NCBI RefSeq assembly: GCF_027111295.1
Contig: NZ_CP114287.1
Coordinates: 868,001 to 932,000, forward strand
DNA length: 64,000 nt
DNA from: Flavobacterium gelatinilyticum
GTDB taxonomy: Bacteria; Bacteroidota; Bacteroidia; Flavobacteriales; Flavobacteriaceae
Direction of reading: 5' to 3'
Shown here: positions 52,448 to 62,536 of the stretch, one piece after another
Layout: every line of letters starts with the position of its first letter
Numbering within the stretch: the stretch's first letter is position 1
The notes under the pieces: generated by a model
Database searches by the model: none
Told to the model about the DNA's origin: nothing
The model's input: only the letters and a program-made list of their open reading frames with translations
Position numbers and translations under genes: made by a program

Positions 52448-55400
52448 ATGAAAATAAAACTACTTTTATTACTATTATTAACAGTTTCAATAAATTTTTA
52501 CGGACAGACCGGATTTGAAGAAAGCATAGCTATAGGAAGTCCTCATGCTACTTACCGGCCTCAATTGGTTAAAGCAGCAGATCTTGATGGTGACAATGAT
52601 CTTGATGTCATCACTTTTGGAAATCAACAGCTAAACTGGTATGAAAATGCTGACGGTAAAGGAAGCTTTGAAAAAAAGAAAACTATTGCCGCAACAAATG
52701 GAAGTGCGGGAGCTTTATATACCTTCGACTTTGATAAAGACGGAGACATGGATATATTAGTTTCTGTGTCAAACAAACTTACTATTTACAAAAACAATGG
52801 CTCAGGAAATTTCACAGCTGCGCAATCATTTACACTTGGTTCACGAGATTTAAACCCCGCTGTACTAACAGATATTGATGGTGACGGTACTATAGACATT
52901 CTCTGTTATTACAGTAACAATGTTCCCACTGTTACGCAGCCTAAACTTGTATGGTTCAAAAACGACGGTACAGGAAATTTTGGACAAGAACAAGTAATTA
53001 CAAGCAATCGTGATGACTTACTTTTAGCGTCAGCCCTAAGTGCAGACGATCTCGATGGCGATGGAGATCAGGATATTATCATTGGCTACAGAGATTACAG
53101 CAAAATTGCCTGGCTTAAAAACCTAGATGGAAAAGGTACTTACAGCGCACCGCAGATAATAACAATGTCTGCACGCGGATTGACTTCTATTACAACTGCA
53201 GATATCGATCATGATGGAGATAAGGATGTAATTGTCTCATCAGCATCTAAAAACCAGGTGTTGTGGTATAAAAATATTGATGGCTTAGGAACTTTTGACA
53301 GCGAAATTATTATTACATCTGATGTTACTGAAAGCCAGAAAGTTTTAGTAACTGATATCAATAATGATACTAAAGTTGATGTTGTATATACAGCTAAAAA
53401 TGAAATTGGATGGATGAACAACGCTGCAGGTACAGGCAATTTAAGCGCGAAGCAGGTAATTACCAATACCGCTTTTGGCGTAAAAGATGTAGTAATGGCC
53501 GATATTGACGGAGACGGAATAAAGGACTTGATTTCAGCGTCTGAGGATGATGATAAAGTCGCCTGGTACAAACATGACGGAAATGGTAATTTTGGAAGAC
53601 AGGAAATAATTGCCAGAAGAATTCAAAACCCAACCCACGTTTATTCAGGAGATTTTGACGGCGACAATGATATCGATCTGCTAGTAAATTCAAAAGACGA
53701 TGCTAAACTGGCATGGCTTGAAAACACAGATGGTCTGGGTTTTTATGGTAAACAGCACATTATTACCGAAAGTGTTACTTCTGGAAATATTACACCTTAT
53801 GCATATCCTGCAGATCTTGACGGAGACGGCGATCTGGATATTATTTGTACCAATAAATCGGTGCTGTTTTGGTATGAAAACGATGGACTGGGAAATTTTA
53901 ATATACAACATGTCATTAACAGTAAAAGCTCGCCAACCATTATTCGGGCTAAAGACATAGATGGCGATGGTGATATGGATATAATTTGCGGTGTATACGA
54001 ATCAGCCAAAATTTCATGGTATAAAAATGACTCAAAAGGAAACTTTGGTCCTGAATTAATAATCGCAGATACACAAAATAATAACAGTTCGCTGACCTCG
54101 ATGGAAATAGCTGATATGGATGGTGATAATAATCCGGATATTATTGCATCAGAATTTAGCAGAGACACTTACTTCTACCGAAACAAAAATGGATTAGGAG
54201 ATTTTGAGCTCGTATATAACTCTGTTTTCAGCAAACTGCAAGCTGTCTATCCCGCCGATGTTGATGGAGATGGTGATAACGACATTGTTGGGGTAAGCGC
54301 TCAGGGCGGAAGACCTTTTGATTCCGTTATCTGGTATGAGAACACTACCGGAAAGGGCGATTTTATGAGTAAACACGATATCACAGAGGAAACAATAGAA
54401 GGCAAAGCAATACATGCAGCAGATATTGATAATGATGGTGATATAGATGTATTTACAGTTTCCGGTAATTCGAGAACATCAAGTGTACTTACACTATTTG
54501 AAAATGACGGAAAAGGTTCTTTTGCAGCAGGAAAAATAATTCATGAAATCTCAGATTACTTTGTCGGCCAGGATGTTAAAACTGCCGATGTCGATAACGA
54601 CGGGGATCTTGATATTTTAACAGTCTTTGGTTACGGTTGGACAATTGGCAAAGTTTCTGTTTTTGAGAATTTAGGTCCTTTGCGCAATACCATACAAGGA
54701 AAAGTTCTTATTGATGCTGATTCTAATGGATGCTCTGCTGACGATGTAAAAGGAAGTAACCTTATGGTTATTTCAAATAACGGAAGCAATAGTTTTGCCA
54801 CTTTTACAGATCAAAACGGTGTCTATTTTACAGCAGCAAACGAAGGGGATTTTACCACAGCCATTACCTCAAAACTGCCGGACTATTTTGTTTCCAATCC
54901 AACATCGCATACATTTAGTTTGTCAGGAGCAAACAACAACTATTCAGCCGATTTTTGCATCGCTCCTATTGGCCAGATAAACGACCTTACTATTAGTTTG
55001 TATCCGGCCATTAATGAACCTCGTCCGGGCTTTGGCACTAAATACCGCATCGTATATCGAAATAATGGTACAACAACAACAAACGGTACTGTAAAATTTG
55101 AATACGATAAGGACAAACTAAGTTTCATAAATGCTACAGAAGATATTTCTGCACAGAATGCCGGTACATTGTCTTTTGATTTTAAAAATTTAAAACCTTT
55201 TGAAACCAAAACTATCGATGTAAACTTCACCGTTTTTGCACCGCCAGCAGTCAATATCAATGAACAGCTTGTTTCGACTGTAACTGTAATTCCTGATTCT
55301 GGAGAAGATCAGACAGAAAAAGATAATACGTTTACATTGAACCAAAAAGTAATAGGTTCGTATGATCCAAACGACATTAACTGTCTTGAAGGAAGTCAGG

Positions 55401-56035
55401 TATTACTGGAAAATTCCGGCGAATTTCTTCATTATATTATCCGTTTTCAAAATACAGGTACTGCAAGTGCTATAAATGTCAGAGTACAAAACATCCTGGA
55501 CAATAAACTGGACTGGACTTCTATGCAGCTCGAAAGTATGAGTCACAGCGGTAAAGTTGAGATTAAAGATGGTAAAGAAATTAAATTTATTTTTGATAAC
55601 ATCCATCTTCCTGACAACAAAACAAATGAACCCGATTCACATGGTTTTATTACCTATAAAATTAAACCGTTAAAAAATGTCGCAGCTGGCGATATTGTAA
55701 AAAACACAGCAGATATTTATTTCGATTTCAATCCTAAAATTGTCACAAATACTGCTTCTACATTATTTACCAGCACATTATCTGTTTCTGAAAACCATGC
55801 AGATCAATATAAAGTTTACCCAAGCCCAACAGCTGGTCTGGTAAATATTCAGGCAAACACAAAAATTGAAAAAGTTTCGGTAATTGATGTTAACGGAAAA
55901 TTAGTTAAAGAATTTGAAAATACTGTCCCTGCATTATCTTTTCAATTAGATTTGGCACATTTGGCAAAGGGTGTTTATTTCCTTAAAATCAAATCAGAAA
56001 AAGGAAGTATTAACAGAAAAATAATTAAAAAATAG
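52448..56035 (+). CDS. FG-GAP/VCBS-repeat protein secreted by T9SS (1195 aa)
   Basis: Start at ATG 52448, which opens a signal peptide (MKIKLLLLLLLTVSINFYGQ). Residues ~30-740 contain about fourteen FG-GAP/VCBS units, each with a calcium-binding DxDxDGDxDI loop and a WYENxDGxGxF segment, predicted to form beta-propellers. Then an SdrD/Cna-B-like domain (~755-830), a DUF11-like and a DUF7619-like domain (~845-1110, FEYDKDKLSFINATED; IGSYDPNDINCLEGS; FQNTGTASAINVRVQNILDN) and a type A T9SS sorting domain (~1120-1195, YPSPTAGLVNI ... GVYFLKI ... RKIIKK). Cell-surface or released binding protein; ligand unknown. Confidence 0.9.
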   Translation: MKIKLLLLLLLTVSINFYGQTGFEESIAIGSPHATYRPQLVKAADLDGDNDLDVITFGNQQLNWYENADGKGSFEKKKTIAATNGSAGALYTFDFDKDGDMDILVSVSNKLTIYKNNGSGNFTAAQSFTLGSRDLNPAVLTDIDGDGTIDILCYYSNNVPTVTQPKLVWFKNDGTGNFGQEQVITSNRDDLLLASALSADDLDGDGDQDIIIGYRDYSKIAWLKNLDGKGTYSAPQIITMSARGLTSITTADIDHDGDKDVIVSSASKNQVLWYKNIDGLGTFDSEIIITSDVTESQKVLVTDINNDTKVDVVYTAKNEIGWMNNAAGTGNLSAKQVITNTAFGVKDVVMADIDGDGIKDLISASEDDDKVAWYKHDGNGNFGRQEIIARRIQNPTHVYSGDFDGDNDIDLLVNSKDDAKLAWLENTDGLGFYGKQHIITESVTSGNITPYAYPADLDGDGDLDIICTNKSVLFWYENDGLGNFNIQHVINSKSSPTIIRAKDIDGDGDMDIICGVYESAKISWYKNDSKGNFGPELIIADTQNNNSSLTSMEIADMDGDNNPDIIASEFSRDTYFYRNKNGLGDFELVYNSVFSKLQAVYPADVDGDGDNDIVGVSAQGGRPFDSVIWYENTTGKGDFMSKHDITEETIEGKAIHAADIDNDGDIDVFTVSGNSRTSSVLTLFENDGKGSFAAGKIIHEISDYFVGQDVKTADVDNDGDLDILTVFGYGWTIGKVSVFENLGPLRNTIQGKVLIDADSNGCSADDVKGSNLMVISNNGSNSFATFTDQNGVYFTAANEGDFTTAITSKLPDYFVSNPTSHTFSLSGANNNYSADFCIAPIGQINDLTISLYPAINEPRPGFGTKYRIVYRNNGTTTTNGTVKFEYDKDKLSFINATEDISAQNAGTLSFDFKNLKPFETKTIDVNFTVFAPPAVNINEQLVSTVTVIPDSGEDQTEKDNTFTLNQKVIGSYDPNDINCLEGSQVLLENSGEFLHYIIRFQNTGTASAINVRVQNILDNKLDWTSMQLESMSHSGKVEIKDGKEIKFIFDNIHLPDNKTNEPDSHGFITYKIKPLKNVAAGDIVKNTADIYFDFNPKIVTNTASTLFTSTLSVSENHADQYKVYPSPTAGLVNIQANTKIEKVSVIDVNGKLVKEFENTVPALSFQLDLAHLAKGVYFLKIKSEKGSINRKIIKK

Positions 56036-56056
56036 TATCAAAAATCACACATCAAG

Positions 56057-56089
56057 AATGCTAAATCTTTCGGTTTAGCATTTTTTTTA
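56057..56089. terminator. Terminator between convergent genes
   Basis: aatgctaaa / tttagcatt stem around tctttcgg-like loop with a long T run on the + strand. Confidence 0.85.
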
Positions 56090-56932
56090 TTCATTTTTAT
56101 TCATTCCTTTCTTCTGAAAAACAGGCGTCTTATTTGTCCGTGATTTATAAAAATGAGAGAGATGGCTTTCATCGAAAAAACCAAATTCTTCTGCTATTTC
56201 CTTTATGGTCTGACTGCCGGATTTCAGTCTTTTGTTAATCAAAGCTATTTTATATTCGCTTGTGTAATCCTGAAAACGCATTCCGAAATTACGTTTAAAG
56301 TACGTTCCAAAATAACTTTCGGCAATGTTAAACAAATCTGCGATTACTTTAATTCGCAGTTTTTCGGGAAAATAAATATTCTGGTGTATATACGAAACCA
56401 GTAATTTATCCTGCGACTGGCTGCTTTCAAACGGTATATCTTTTATAGGAAGGTTTTCTTCAATAAGTCCGAATAAGGAAAGGATCTGGTGAAAAACAAA
56501 CAACGAACCCGAAGCTTTTTTTCTGGGATGAAAGCTTTGTATGTTTTTCATAGTAGTCCTGAATAACGCATTATTAGGTTCATCGATAAAAAGCCTCATT
56601 TCTTTTAAAAGTCTGTTTCTCATAATCCTTTCAGAAATCTGTTTGAAGCCCTGTATCTGGCTGCTTTCCCATTTGGCAAAATAGTCATCGGTAAATTTAA
56701 TGGCCGTAAAAGACGTTTTCTCATGAATATCAAACCAGTGTTCGTCTTCGCTTGAAATCAGGAAAAAGCTCCCTGATTCGTATTCCAGACTATGCCCGTT
56801 AAGCCAGTGCAGCCCTTTTCCTGAGAAAATATACATTAACTCGTAATAATTTTGGCTGTGCATCGGAAACTCAAAAACTTCGGCCTCAAAATCCAAAATC
56901 TGCAAGTCTTCAAACTGCTTAAACTTTGCCAT
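56087..56932 (-). CDS. AraC-family regulator
   Basis: 281 residues. Cupin-like sensor ~10-100 (FEFPMHSQNYYELMYIFSG, LEYESGSFFLISSEDEHWF) and AraC HTH pair ~180-281 (VIADLFNIAESYFGTYFKRN; IKEIAEEFGFFDESHLSHFY). Divergent from the AEC transporter gene at 57060, its likely target. Confidence 0.85.
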   Translation of the reverse strand: MAKFKQFEDLQILDFEAEVFEFPMHSQNYYELMYIFSGKGLHWLNGHSLEYESGSFFLISSEDEHWFDIHEKTSFTAIKFTDDYFAKWESSQIQGFKQISERIMRNRLLKEMRLFIDEPNNALFRTTMKNIQSFHPRKKASGSLFVFHQILSLFGLIEENLPIKDIPFESSQSQDKLLVSYIHQNIYFPEKLRIKVIADLFNIAESYFGTYFKRNFGMRFQDYTSEYKIALINKRLKSGSQTIKEIAEEFGFFDESHLSHFYKSRTNKTPVFQKKGMNKNE

Positions 56933-57059
56933 ATTGAATTGTTTTAAAACTATAGTAATTCTACATAAAGATATAGGATTTCTACAGTAAAACTATCATT
57001 AACCGCCATTACTTTTGAAATAAAATAAAGATCGTTGATTTTAAACAATACCACAAAAA

Positions 57060-57968
57060 ATGGCCAATATAGCCCTGATAGTATTCTGCACTCTAGCGGG
57101 TATTATCTTTAAAAAATACAAACTTGTTCCTTTTGATGCTCACAAGGGTATAAACACTTTTATTCTTTATCTTGCTCTTCCGGCAGTTTCGCTCAAATAC
57201 ATTCCGAAAATCGCAGTGAGCAAAGATTTAATTTTTCCTATTTTATCTTCTGTAATAATCTGCGCGGGAAGTTATATTTTAATGTATGCTTACTGCAGAT
57301 ATAAGAAATATTCGAAACGCTCAAGAAGCAGTCTTGAAATTTCGAGTGGTTACAGCAATACTTCTTTTATAGGTTTTCCGCTCATTATGGCGTATTATGG
57401 CGAGAAACAACTGGAAACCGCTATTATCTGCGATCAAAGCATGTTCATTATTTTATCTACAATTGGGATTATAGGTGCTATGAAAAGCGGAAAAACAACA
57501 GAAAAGTTATCGACTCTTTTAATAGTCAAACGTTTTATTACTTTTCCTCCTGTTATTGGCTGTATACTTGCTCTTGCACTCTCGCAATTTTCATGGCTAC
57601 AATATGCCGATCCTTTTTTTGATAAATTAACGGCAACAATTGGTCCACTTGCATTGTTCTCACTGGGACTGCAGCTAAATATTAAAGGCTGGAAAAGAAA
57701 AGCACCGCAAATTTCTATGGCAGTATTTTATAAATTACTCATTGCTCCTTTGCTTGTTCTTGCTGCCGCATTGCTTTTGGGCATTAAAGGAGATACTGCC
57801 AAAATAAGTATATTCGAAGCTTCTATGCCAACGCTTATTACGGCTTCTATTATAGCAGAACAATTTCATTTAAACAGCAGGCTCGTTAACCTTACCATTG
57901 GCATCAGTATACTGCTGGGTTTTGCTACAACGGCAGTATGGGCAGTTGCTCTGAACTTTTTGTTTTAG
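57060..57968 (+). CDS. AEC (auxin efflux carrier) family transporter
   Basis: 302 residues with ten hydrophobic segments arranged as two inverted halves; conserved NTFILYLALPAVSLKYI in the first helix pair and SNTSFIGFPLIMAYYGEKQL (~97-116), signature of the AEC/malonate-transporter family. Probably exports a dicarboxylate or other anionic metabolite. Transcribed away from the AraC gene, which may respond to the substrate. Confidence 0.85.
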   Translation: MANIALIVFCTLAGIIFKKYKLVPFDAHKGINTFILYLALPAVSLKYIPKIAVSKDLIFPILSSVIICAGSYILMYAYCRYKKYSKRSRSSLEISSGYSNTSFIGFPLIMAYYGEKQLETAIICDQSMFIILSTIGIIGAMKSGKTTEKLSTLLIVKRFITFPPVIGCILALALSQFSWLQYADPFFDKLTATIGPLALFSLGLQLNIKGWKRKAPQISMAVFYKLLIAPLLVLAAALLLGIKGDTAKISIFEASMPTLITASIIAEQFHLNSRLVNLTIGISILLGFATTAVWAVALNFLF

Positions 57969-57976
57969 AAGATTTA

Positions 57977-58159
57977 TTATTTAGTACTATTGATCATCTC
58001 CCAAATATGATCCAGGGTCAATAAGGTTTTTAAACGAGTGCCGCAGCTTAGATAAATCCATGTGCCCAGGGATTCTTCGGCTGCAAACATACACGTAATT
58101 TGAGAAATGTTTATGGTGTACTGCGTAAGATCGTCGGTTCTAAATTGTATGGTTTTCAT
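57977..58159 (-). CDS. Small hypothetical protein (60 aa)
   Basis: 60 residues (MKTIQFRTDDLTQYTINISQ ... LTLDHIWEMINSTK). The pattern looks like a small beta-hairpin protein with two Cys residues (~23, ~39). It is convergent with the AEC gene. Plausible as a real gene because of its natural amino-acid composition and isolated frame, but the family is unknown to me. Confidence 0.55.
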   Translation of the reverse strand: MKTIQFRTDDLTQYTINISQITCMFAAEESLGTWIYLSCGTRLKTLLTLDHIWEMINSTK

Positions 58160-58479
58160 AATATTACAAGGTATTTCGGGCTTAAAAATGCAGATAAAAA
58201 CAATAAAAACAGATTCTTTTACGGTTTATACTACAGCCAAAGTTAGGCAATGAGGCAGATTTGTCTTTTAAATCCTATTTAAAATAATATTATTATTACT
58301 ATAGAAAACCATTTAGAATTATAAGAAAAAACTATACTATTTTTCAGAATCAACATCTCATTATTAAGAAGATGTAAAATTAATTCCTTTTTGAGACAAA
58401 TATATTCTAAAAAAAATCTTATTTTTAGCTCCCTCTTTTTTCTCTTAATTTCATAATAATAAATCTTAAATTTTAAAGT
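58160..58479. other. 320-base gap without a gene
   Basis: AT-rich promoter region between divergent genes at 58159 and 58480. A weak inverted repeat acatct / agatgt at ~58352-58374 is the only structure noticed. Confidence 0.5.
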
Positions 58480-59037
58480 ATGAAATGGTTTGCCGAATTA
58501 GAAACAAAGTTTAAGGATGCTTTTTTTAAAACGCTTCCCCCACAGAATCTCGTTAACCTGCAAAAAGGAAAAGAGCTTTATCTTTCAAGCCGGTTTGATG
58601 AAGCTTTGCTCTATTTAGACAATGCTGTAAATTCTGAATACGATCCCGCAGCTTACGAATTAAGGGCAAAATGTTTTCAAAATTTAAATTACCATTCTAA
58701 AGCAATTGAAGATTTTGACAAAGTAATCGAAGAAAATCCGCTGGAATTCTCGTATTATTACAGCCGGGCGGTTTCAAAAAATGCCGTATCGGATCTTGAC
58801 GGTCAGATTGAAGATCTTCAAAACTGTATTCATTATTACAAAAAGAGTAAAAACATAGAGAATGCCATATTAAAAAAACTGGAAACAGATTTAATTACGG
58901 CTGGAAAATATCTGGAAAATGTGAGATACAATATTAGTTTATCTCCCAAAACACCTTATTTAGAAATAAAAAAACTTATTCGCGACTGTCTCTCTCAAAT
59001 ACGACATATCAGAATTACCAAAAATCTTCAAAAATAA
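58480..59037 (+). CDS. TPR-repeat protein
   Basis: 185 residues without signal peptide. Two to three TPR units at ~25-120 (LQKGKELYLSSRFDEALLYL, YELRAKCFQNLNYHSKAIED FDK, YYYSRAVSKNAVSDLDGQIE), then a helical C-terminus. Cytosolic scaffold; partner unknown. It is convergent with ppk at an 11-base gap. Confidence 0.8.
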   Translation: MKWFAELETKFKDAFFKTLPPQNLVNLQKGKELYLSSRFDEALLYLDNAVNSEYDPAAYELRAKCFQNLNYHSKAIEDFDKVIEENPLEFSYYYSRAVSKNAVSDLDGQIEDLQNCIHYYKKSKNIENAILKKLETDLITAGKYLENVRYNISLSPKTPYLEIKKLIRDCLSQIRHIRITKNLQK

Positions 59038-59047
59038 ACCGGTCCGA

Positions 59048-61063
59048 TTATTCATTCTGCCGGGCAATCCAATCATAAATTTCGGTCTGTGCACATCTTT
59101 CTTCGGTAAAACCTGATACATTTAATTGATTATTTCCTGCGCTGTTTATCACTCGCATCTTCGTGTTATCTTCCAGTTGGAGCCGGACAATTGTATTGAT
59201 TTCTGCAATATGTTTTTCGTCATGTACAGGAAACGCAACTTCTATTCGTCTGTTTAAATTTCGGCTTAACATATCGGCAGAAGATAAATAGATTTTTTCT
59301 TTTCCGTTATTTCCAAACTTGTAAATTCTCGAATGTTCCAGAAACATCCCAACAAGACGGTAGATTTTGATGTTTTCTGATACATTTTTTATTCCCGGCA
59401 GCAAAGTGCAGATACCTCGTACAATTAAAGTTACGGTTACTCCTGCCTGGCTGGCTTCGATAAGTTTCCTGATAATATCCTTTTCATCTACTCCGTTTAC
59501 TTTTAGCAATACCGAGGCTTCCCTGCCTTCTTTTTTATTTTGTATTTCGTTATCAATTAATCCCAGTAATTCCTCTTTCATATTAAAACCAGCGGCCAGA
59601 ATTTCTTTTGGCATGCCTGTTTGTTTCTTGGTTTTTAAAAAAGTAAAGATTTTTTTAAGATCGTCTGCGTATTTTTTTTCTGAAGAGAAAAAACCAAAAT
59701 CAGAGTATACACCTGCCGTATTTTCATTAAAATTTCCGGTCGATAAATAGCAGTAATTTTTCTTGTTTCCGTATTTATCTTTCATGGTAACCATTGCAGC
59801 TTTGGCATGAACTTTTAAATTCGGCATACTTTGAATGATTTTAATTCCGGCATTTTTCATTTCACGCGACCAGAATAAATTGTTGTACTCATCAAAACGT
59901 GCTTTTACCTCAACAAAAACTGTTACCTTTTTTCCGTTTTTAGCAGCGCTTATCAAAGCATTTGCAATTAAGGACTGCGACGAAATACGGTATAAAGTAA
60001 TTTTTATTTCCAGAACGTTTCGGTTAATTGCTGCCTGATTAAAAAACTGAAGTACGTAATAGTACGACTGATACGGAAAATGAAGCAGCTGATTCTGTTT
60101 CTCTATAACTTCAAAAATAGATTTGCTGCATTCAAACGGCAGATGTTTGAGTCCCGGATAATGTGTTCCCTGAAGATACGGTTTCACCGGATTTGGAAAC
60201 TGAAATAAATCATACAAATTATGATGACTCCCGCCTTTTATCATTTCGCTATTGCGCAGCCGGAATACATTTTTGCAAACTGAAAGGGTTTCAGAATCCA
60301 TGTTGGAGTCATACAGAAACCGTGTCGATGAACCGCGTTTTCTTTCTTCTATTTTTGCTTCAATTTTAGCAATCAAATCTCCTGAGTTTTCATCATCTAT
60401 TAAATAATTTTCATCGCGGTTTAATTTGATGGCGTAACATGAAACAACTTTTCCTTTTGGAAATATAAACGACAAACATTTCTTTATTATGGTATCGATC
60501 GAGATAATATAATGCATTTCGCCCTGACTTTGCAGCTGCTTGTATCTTTGTAGTTTATCTGACGGAATATTGAGATAGGCATAATTAAAATTTCCGGCTG
60601 AATCTTTTAATTTTACCAGTAAATACAAACTGCGATTGTGCAAAAAGTATGTTTTGGGCTGATTTACAGAAATGTAAATAACCTGAATATAAGACAGGAT
60701 AATACTTTTAAAATAATATTCTATTTCGTGCAGATGTTCTTCGGTCAGTTCCTGATTTTCATAGTACACTATATTGTTTTCTTCCAATTCAGGCAGAATT
60801 GAACCGTTCCAGATGACTCCAAAACGATTTTGCTGGCGGTTTACTTCTTTCAAAATCTGATCCAGAAGTTCTTTATTCTTTTTCGAATTTTTAACCATCA
60901 GCTTTCTGATCTTCACTCTGAAAAATTCATCGAGATTCGAAGAATGTATCGCTAAAAATTTAATTCTTTCGTATAATGAATTACGGGCATCGTCTGCTTC
61001 ATCCAAAATAGCTGCATTGAAAGAAAGCCATGAGATTTCTGAAGGGATAAGATAGTTTTGCAC
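59048..61063 (-). CDS. ppk1: Polyphosphate kinase 1
   Basis: 671 residues, normal length for the family. N-domain with RIKFLAIHSSNLDEFFRVK at ~33-51; C-terminal phospholipase-D-like domains with the autophosphorylated His in LKVHAKAAMV (~422), the second His in FLEHSRIYKFG (~576) and SSADMLSRNLNRRIEV. Reversibly makes polyphosphate from ATP. No exopolyphosphatase gene is adjacent. Confidence 0.95.
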   Translation of the reverse strand: MQNYLIPSEISWLSFNAAILDEADDARNSLYERIKFLAIHSSNLDEFFRVKIRKLMVKNSKKNKELLDQILKEVNRQQNRFGVIWNGSILPELEENNIVYYENQELTEEHLHEIEYYFKSIILSYIQVIYISVNQPKTYFLHNRSLYLLVKLKDSAGNFNYAYLNIPSDKLQRYKQLQSQGEMHYIISIDTIIKKCLSFIFPKGKVVSCYAIKLNRDENYLIDDENSGDLIAKIEAKIEERKRGSSTRFLYDSNMDSETLSVCKNVFRLRNSEMIKGGSHHNLYDLFQFPNPVKPYLQGTHYPGLKHLPFECSKSIFEVIEKQNQLLHFPYQSYYYVLQFFNQAAINRNVLEIKITLYRISSQSLIANALISAAKNGKKVTVFVEVKARFDEYNNLFWSREMKNAGIKIIQSMPNLKVHAKAAMVTMKDKYGNKKNYCYLSTGNFNENTAGVYSDFGFFSSEKKYADDLKKIFTFLKTKKQTGMPKEILAAGFNMKEELLGLIDNEIQNKKEGREASVLLKVNGVDEKDIIRKLIEASQAGVTVTLIVRGICTLLPGIKNVSENIKIYRLVGMFLEHSRIYKFGNNGKEKIYLSSADMLSRNLNRRIEVAFPVHDEKHIAEINTIVRLQLEDNTKMRVINSAGNNQLNVSGFTEERCAQTEIYDWIARQNE

Positions 61064-61224
61064 GTCAAATAAAAACGGTTAATAGAGAATAAATGGTTTA
61101 CTGCATTTCTGATAAGCCTGTAAATGTCAACATTAATTATTTTAAAATGTAAACACAAGCAAGCAGTTAACTAAAATTTAATTTACAGGTAACATTTTTC
61201 TGACTAATACAAATGAGGCAAAAT

Positions 61225-61254
61225 AAAAAACTCCTTAAGTTTTAAGGAGTTTTA
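61225..61254 (-). terminator. Terminator of the SDR/NTF2 unit
   Basis: On the minus strand aaactcctta / taaggagttt stem followed by TTTTTTATTTT, just behind the stop at 61263. Confidence 0.8.
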
Positions 61255-61262
61255 GGATCTTG

Positions 61263-61586
61263 TTACGAATTAATCTTTAGAGAATTTATCAGCTTTTCAT
61301 CAAATTCAAAATTATAATACAGCACCAGAGGACTTCCCGGAAAAGTTCCTGAAACTTCTGCCTGTAAAACACCTTGATTTTCATTTTCCTCATAGTGAAG
61401 CGGTTTCATTACTGCGTTATATTCCTTTCCCGCTTTTTCGATCCATGTTTTTATTTCATTTCTGCCTTTATAACTTCTGCCTTCGTCAAATACTGTTGAA
61501 GTTTCTGAAAAACAATTGGCAAATGCCGTGCTGTCGCACTGATTCTGTGCGTTTACTAAATCTTTAATTACAATTGGTAAGTCCAT
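61263..61586 (-). CDS. SnoaL/NTF2-like fold protein
   Basis: 107 residues matching the small NTF2-like family: FANCFSETSTVFDEGRSYKG (~22-41), KTWIEKAGKEY, beta strands VSGTFPGSPLVLYYNFEF. Binds or isomerises small hydrophobic molecules in other members. It is 33 bases behind the SDR gene and shares its operon. Confidence 0.85.
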   Translation of the reverse strand: MDLPIVIKDLVNAQNQCDSTAFANCFSETSTVFDEGRSYKGRNEIKTWIEKAGKEYNAVMKPLHYEENENQGVLQAEVSGTFPGSPLVLYYNFEFDEKLINSLKINS

Positions 61587-61619
61587 ATTATTTGTTTTTA
61601 CTGTTAGTAGTTCATCTCA

Positions 61620-62414
61620 TTAAATCGTGGGGATTGTACCGCCGTCAATTACAAAATCTGTTCCTGTTAAATAACCGGCTCTTGGCGATACCAGAAATCC
61701 TGCAAGTTCGGCAACTTCTTCCGGCATCGCAGCTCTGCCAAAAGGTATGCCTCCCAATGCGGTCATGACACTCTCCTCTGCTTCTTTAAGAGATATTTTA
61801 TTGCTGTTCGAAATGCGTTCCATCATTCTTTTAGATGCTTCGGTCATAATCCATCCCGGAGAAATGGTTAAAACACGTACGCCTTTAGACGAAACTTCTT
61901 TTGATAAACCTTTGCTGTAATTAACTAATCCTGCTTTTGCTGCCGCATACGGAAGTGTAGAATCGTACAGCGGTAATTTTGCCTGAATCGAAGCGATATG
62001 AATAATGATACCGCTTTTATTTGCAATCATTTTTGGCAGAAAAACTTTGTCTAAGCGTACAGGTGCGAGTAAATTCGTTTGTATGGTTTCTTCCCAGTGA
62101 GCATCTGTTAAAACACTAAAACCACCCGCAGGTGTTTCTGATCCTCCCATATTATTGATGAGAATATCAAGTTTTCCGTATTTTTCAAATACAATTGAAG
62201 CAATTTTCTCAGAACTGTCCTGTCTGCTTAAATCGGCCGGAATAAAATGCAAATCCGGATTGGGATTTTCCAGTTCTGTTCTTGCCGTAATAATCACTTT
62301 AGCTCCGGCATTTTGTAAACGCTCTGCAATTGCTCTTCCGGTTCCTTTTGTTCCTCCTGTTACCAGAGCAACTTTGCCTGATAATTCGTTTTGGTAATCT
62401 GTTATCTTTTCCAT
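61620..62414 (-). CDS. Short-chain dehydrogenase/reductase
   Basis: 264 residues. TGGTKGTG cofactor motif at 19-26, NNMGG at ~87-91, Ser in IIHIASIQA and catalytic YAAAK (~155-159). NADP-preferring Arg/Lys position not decided. Forms an operon with the NTF2-like gene and is divergent from the HxlR gene, so probably induced through it. Confidence 0.9.
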   Translation of the reverse strand: MEKITDYQNELSGKVALVTGGTKGTGRAIAERLQNAGAKVIITARTELENPNPDLHFIPADLSRQDSSEKIASIVFEKYGKLDILINNMGGSETPAGGFSVLTDAHWEETIQTNLLAPVRLDKVFLPKMIANKSGIIIHIASIQAKLPLYDSTLPYAAAKAGLVNYSKGLSKEVSSKGVRVLTISPGWIMTEASKRMMERISNSNKISLKEAEESVMTALGGIPFGRAAMPEEVAELAGFLVSPRAGYLTGTDFVIDGGTIPTI

Positions 62415-62425
62415 CTTAATTTGTT

Positions 62426-62509
62426 TTGTACAAATTTGGGAAGTATAGCATTTTCTTACAAGTACGGAAATACGATTCGCATAGGGATAAATTATTCCCT
62501 ATTGTACAA
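62426..62509. promoter_or_regulatory. Operator-like palindromes between SDR and HxlR genes
   Basis: Two identical TTGTACAA palindromes at 62426-62433 and 62502-62509 and a perfect-arm inverted repeat ATAGGGA / TCCCTAT (62481-62487 and 62496-62502) in a 122-base divergent gap. These are natural sites for the HxlR protein encoded beside them. Confidence 0.55.
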
Positions 62510-62536
62510 ATCAGAATATAGATTTATTTTTACAAT

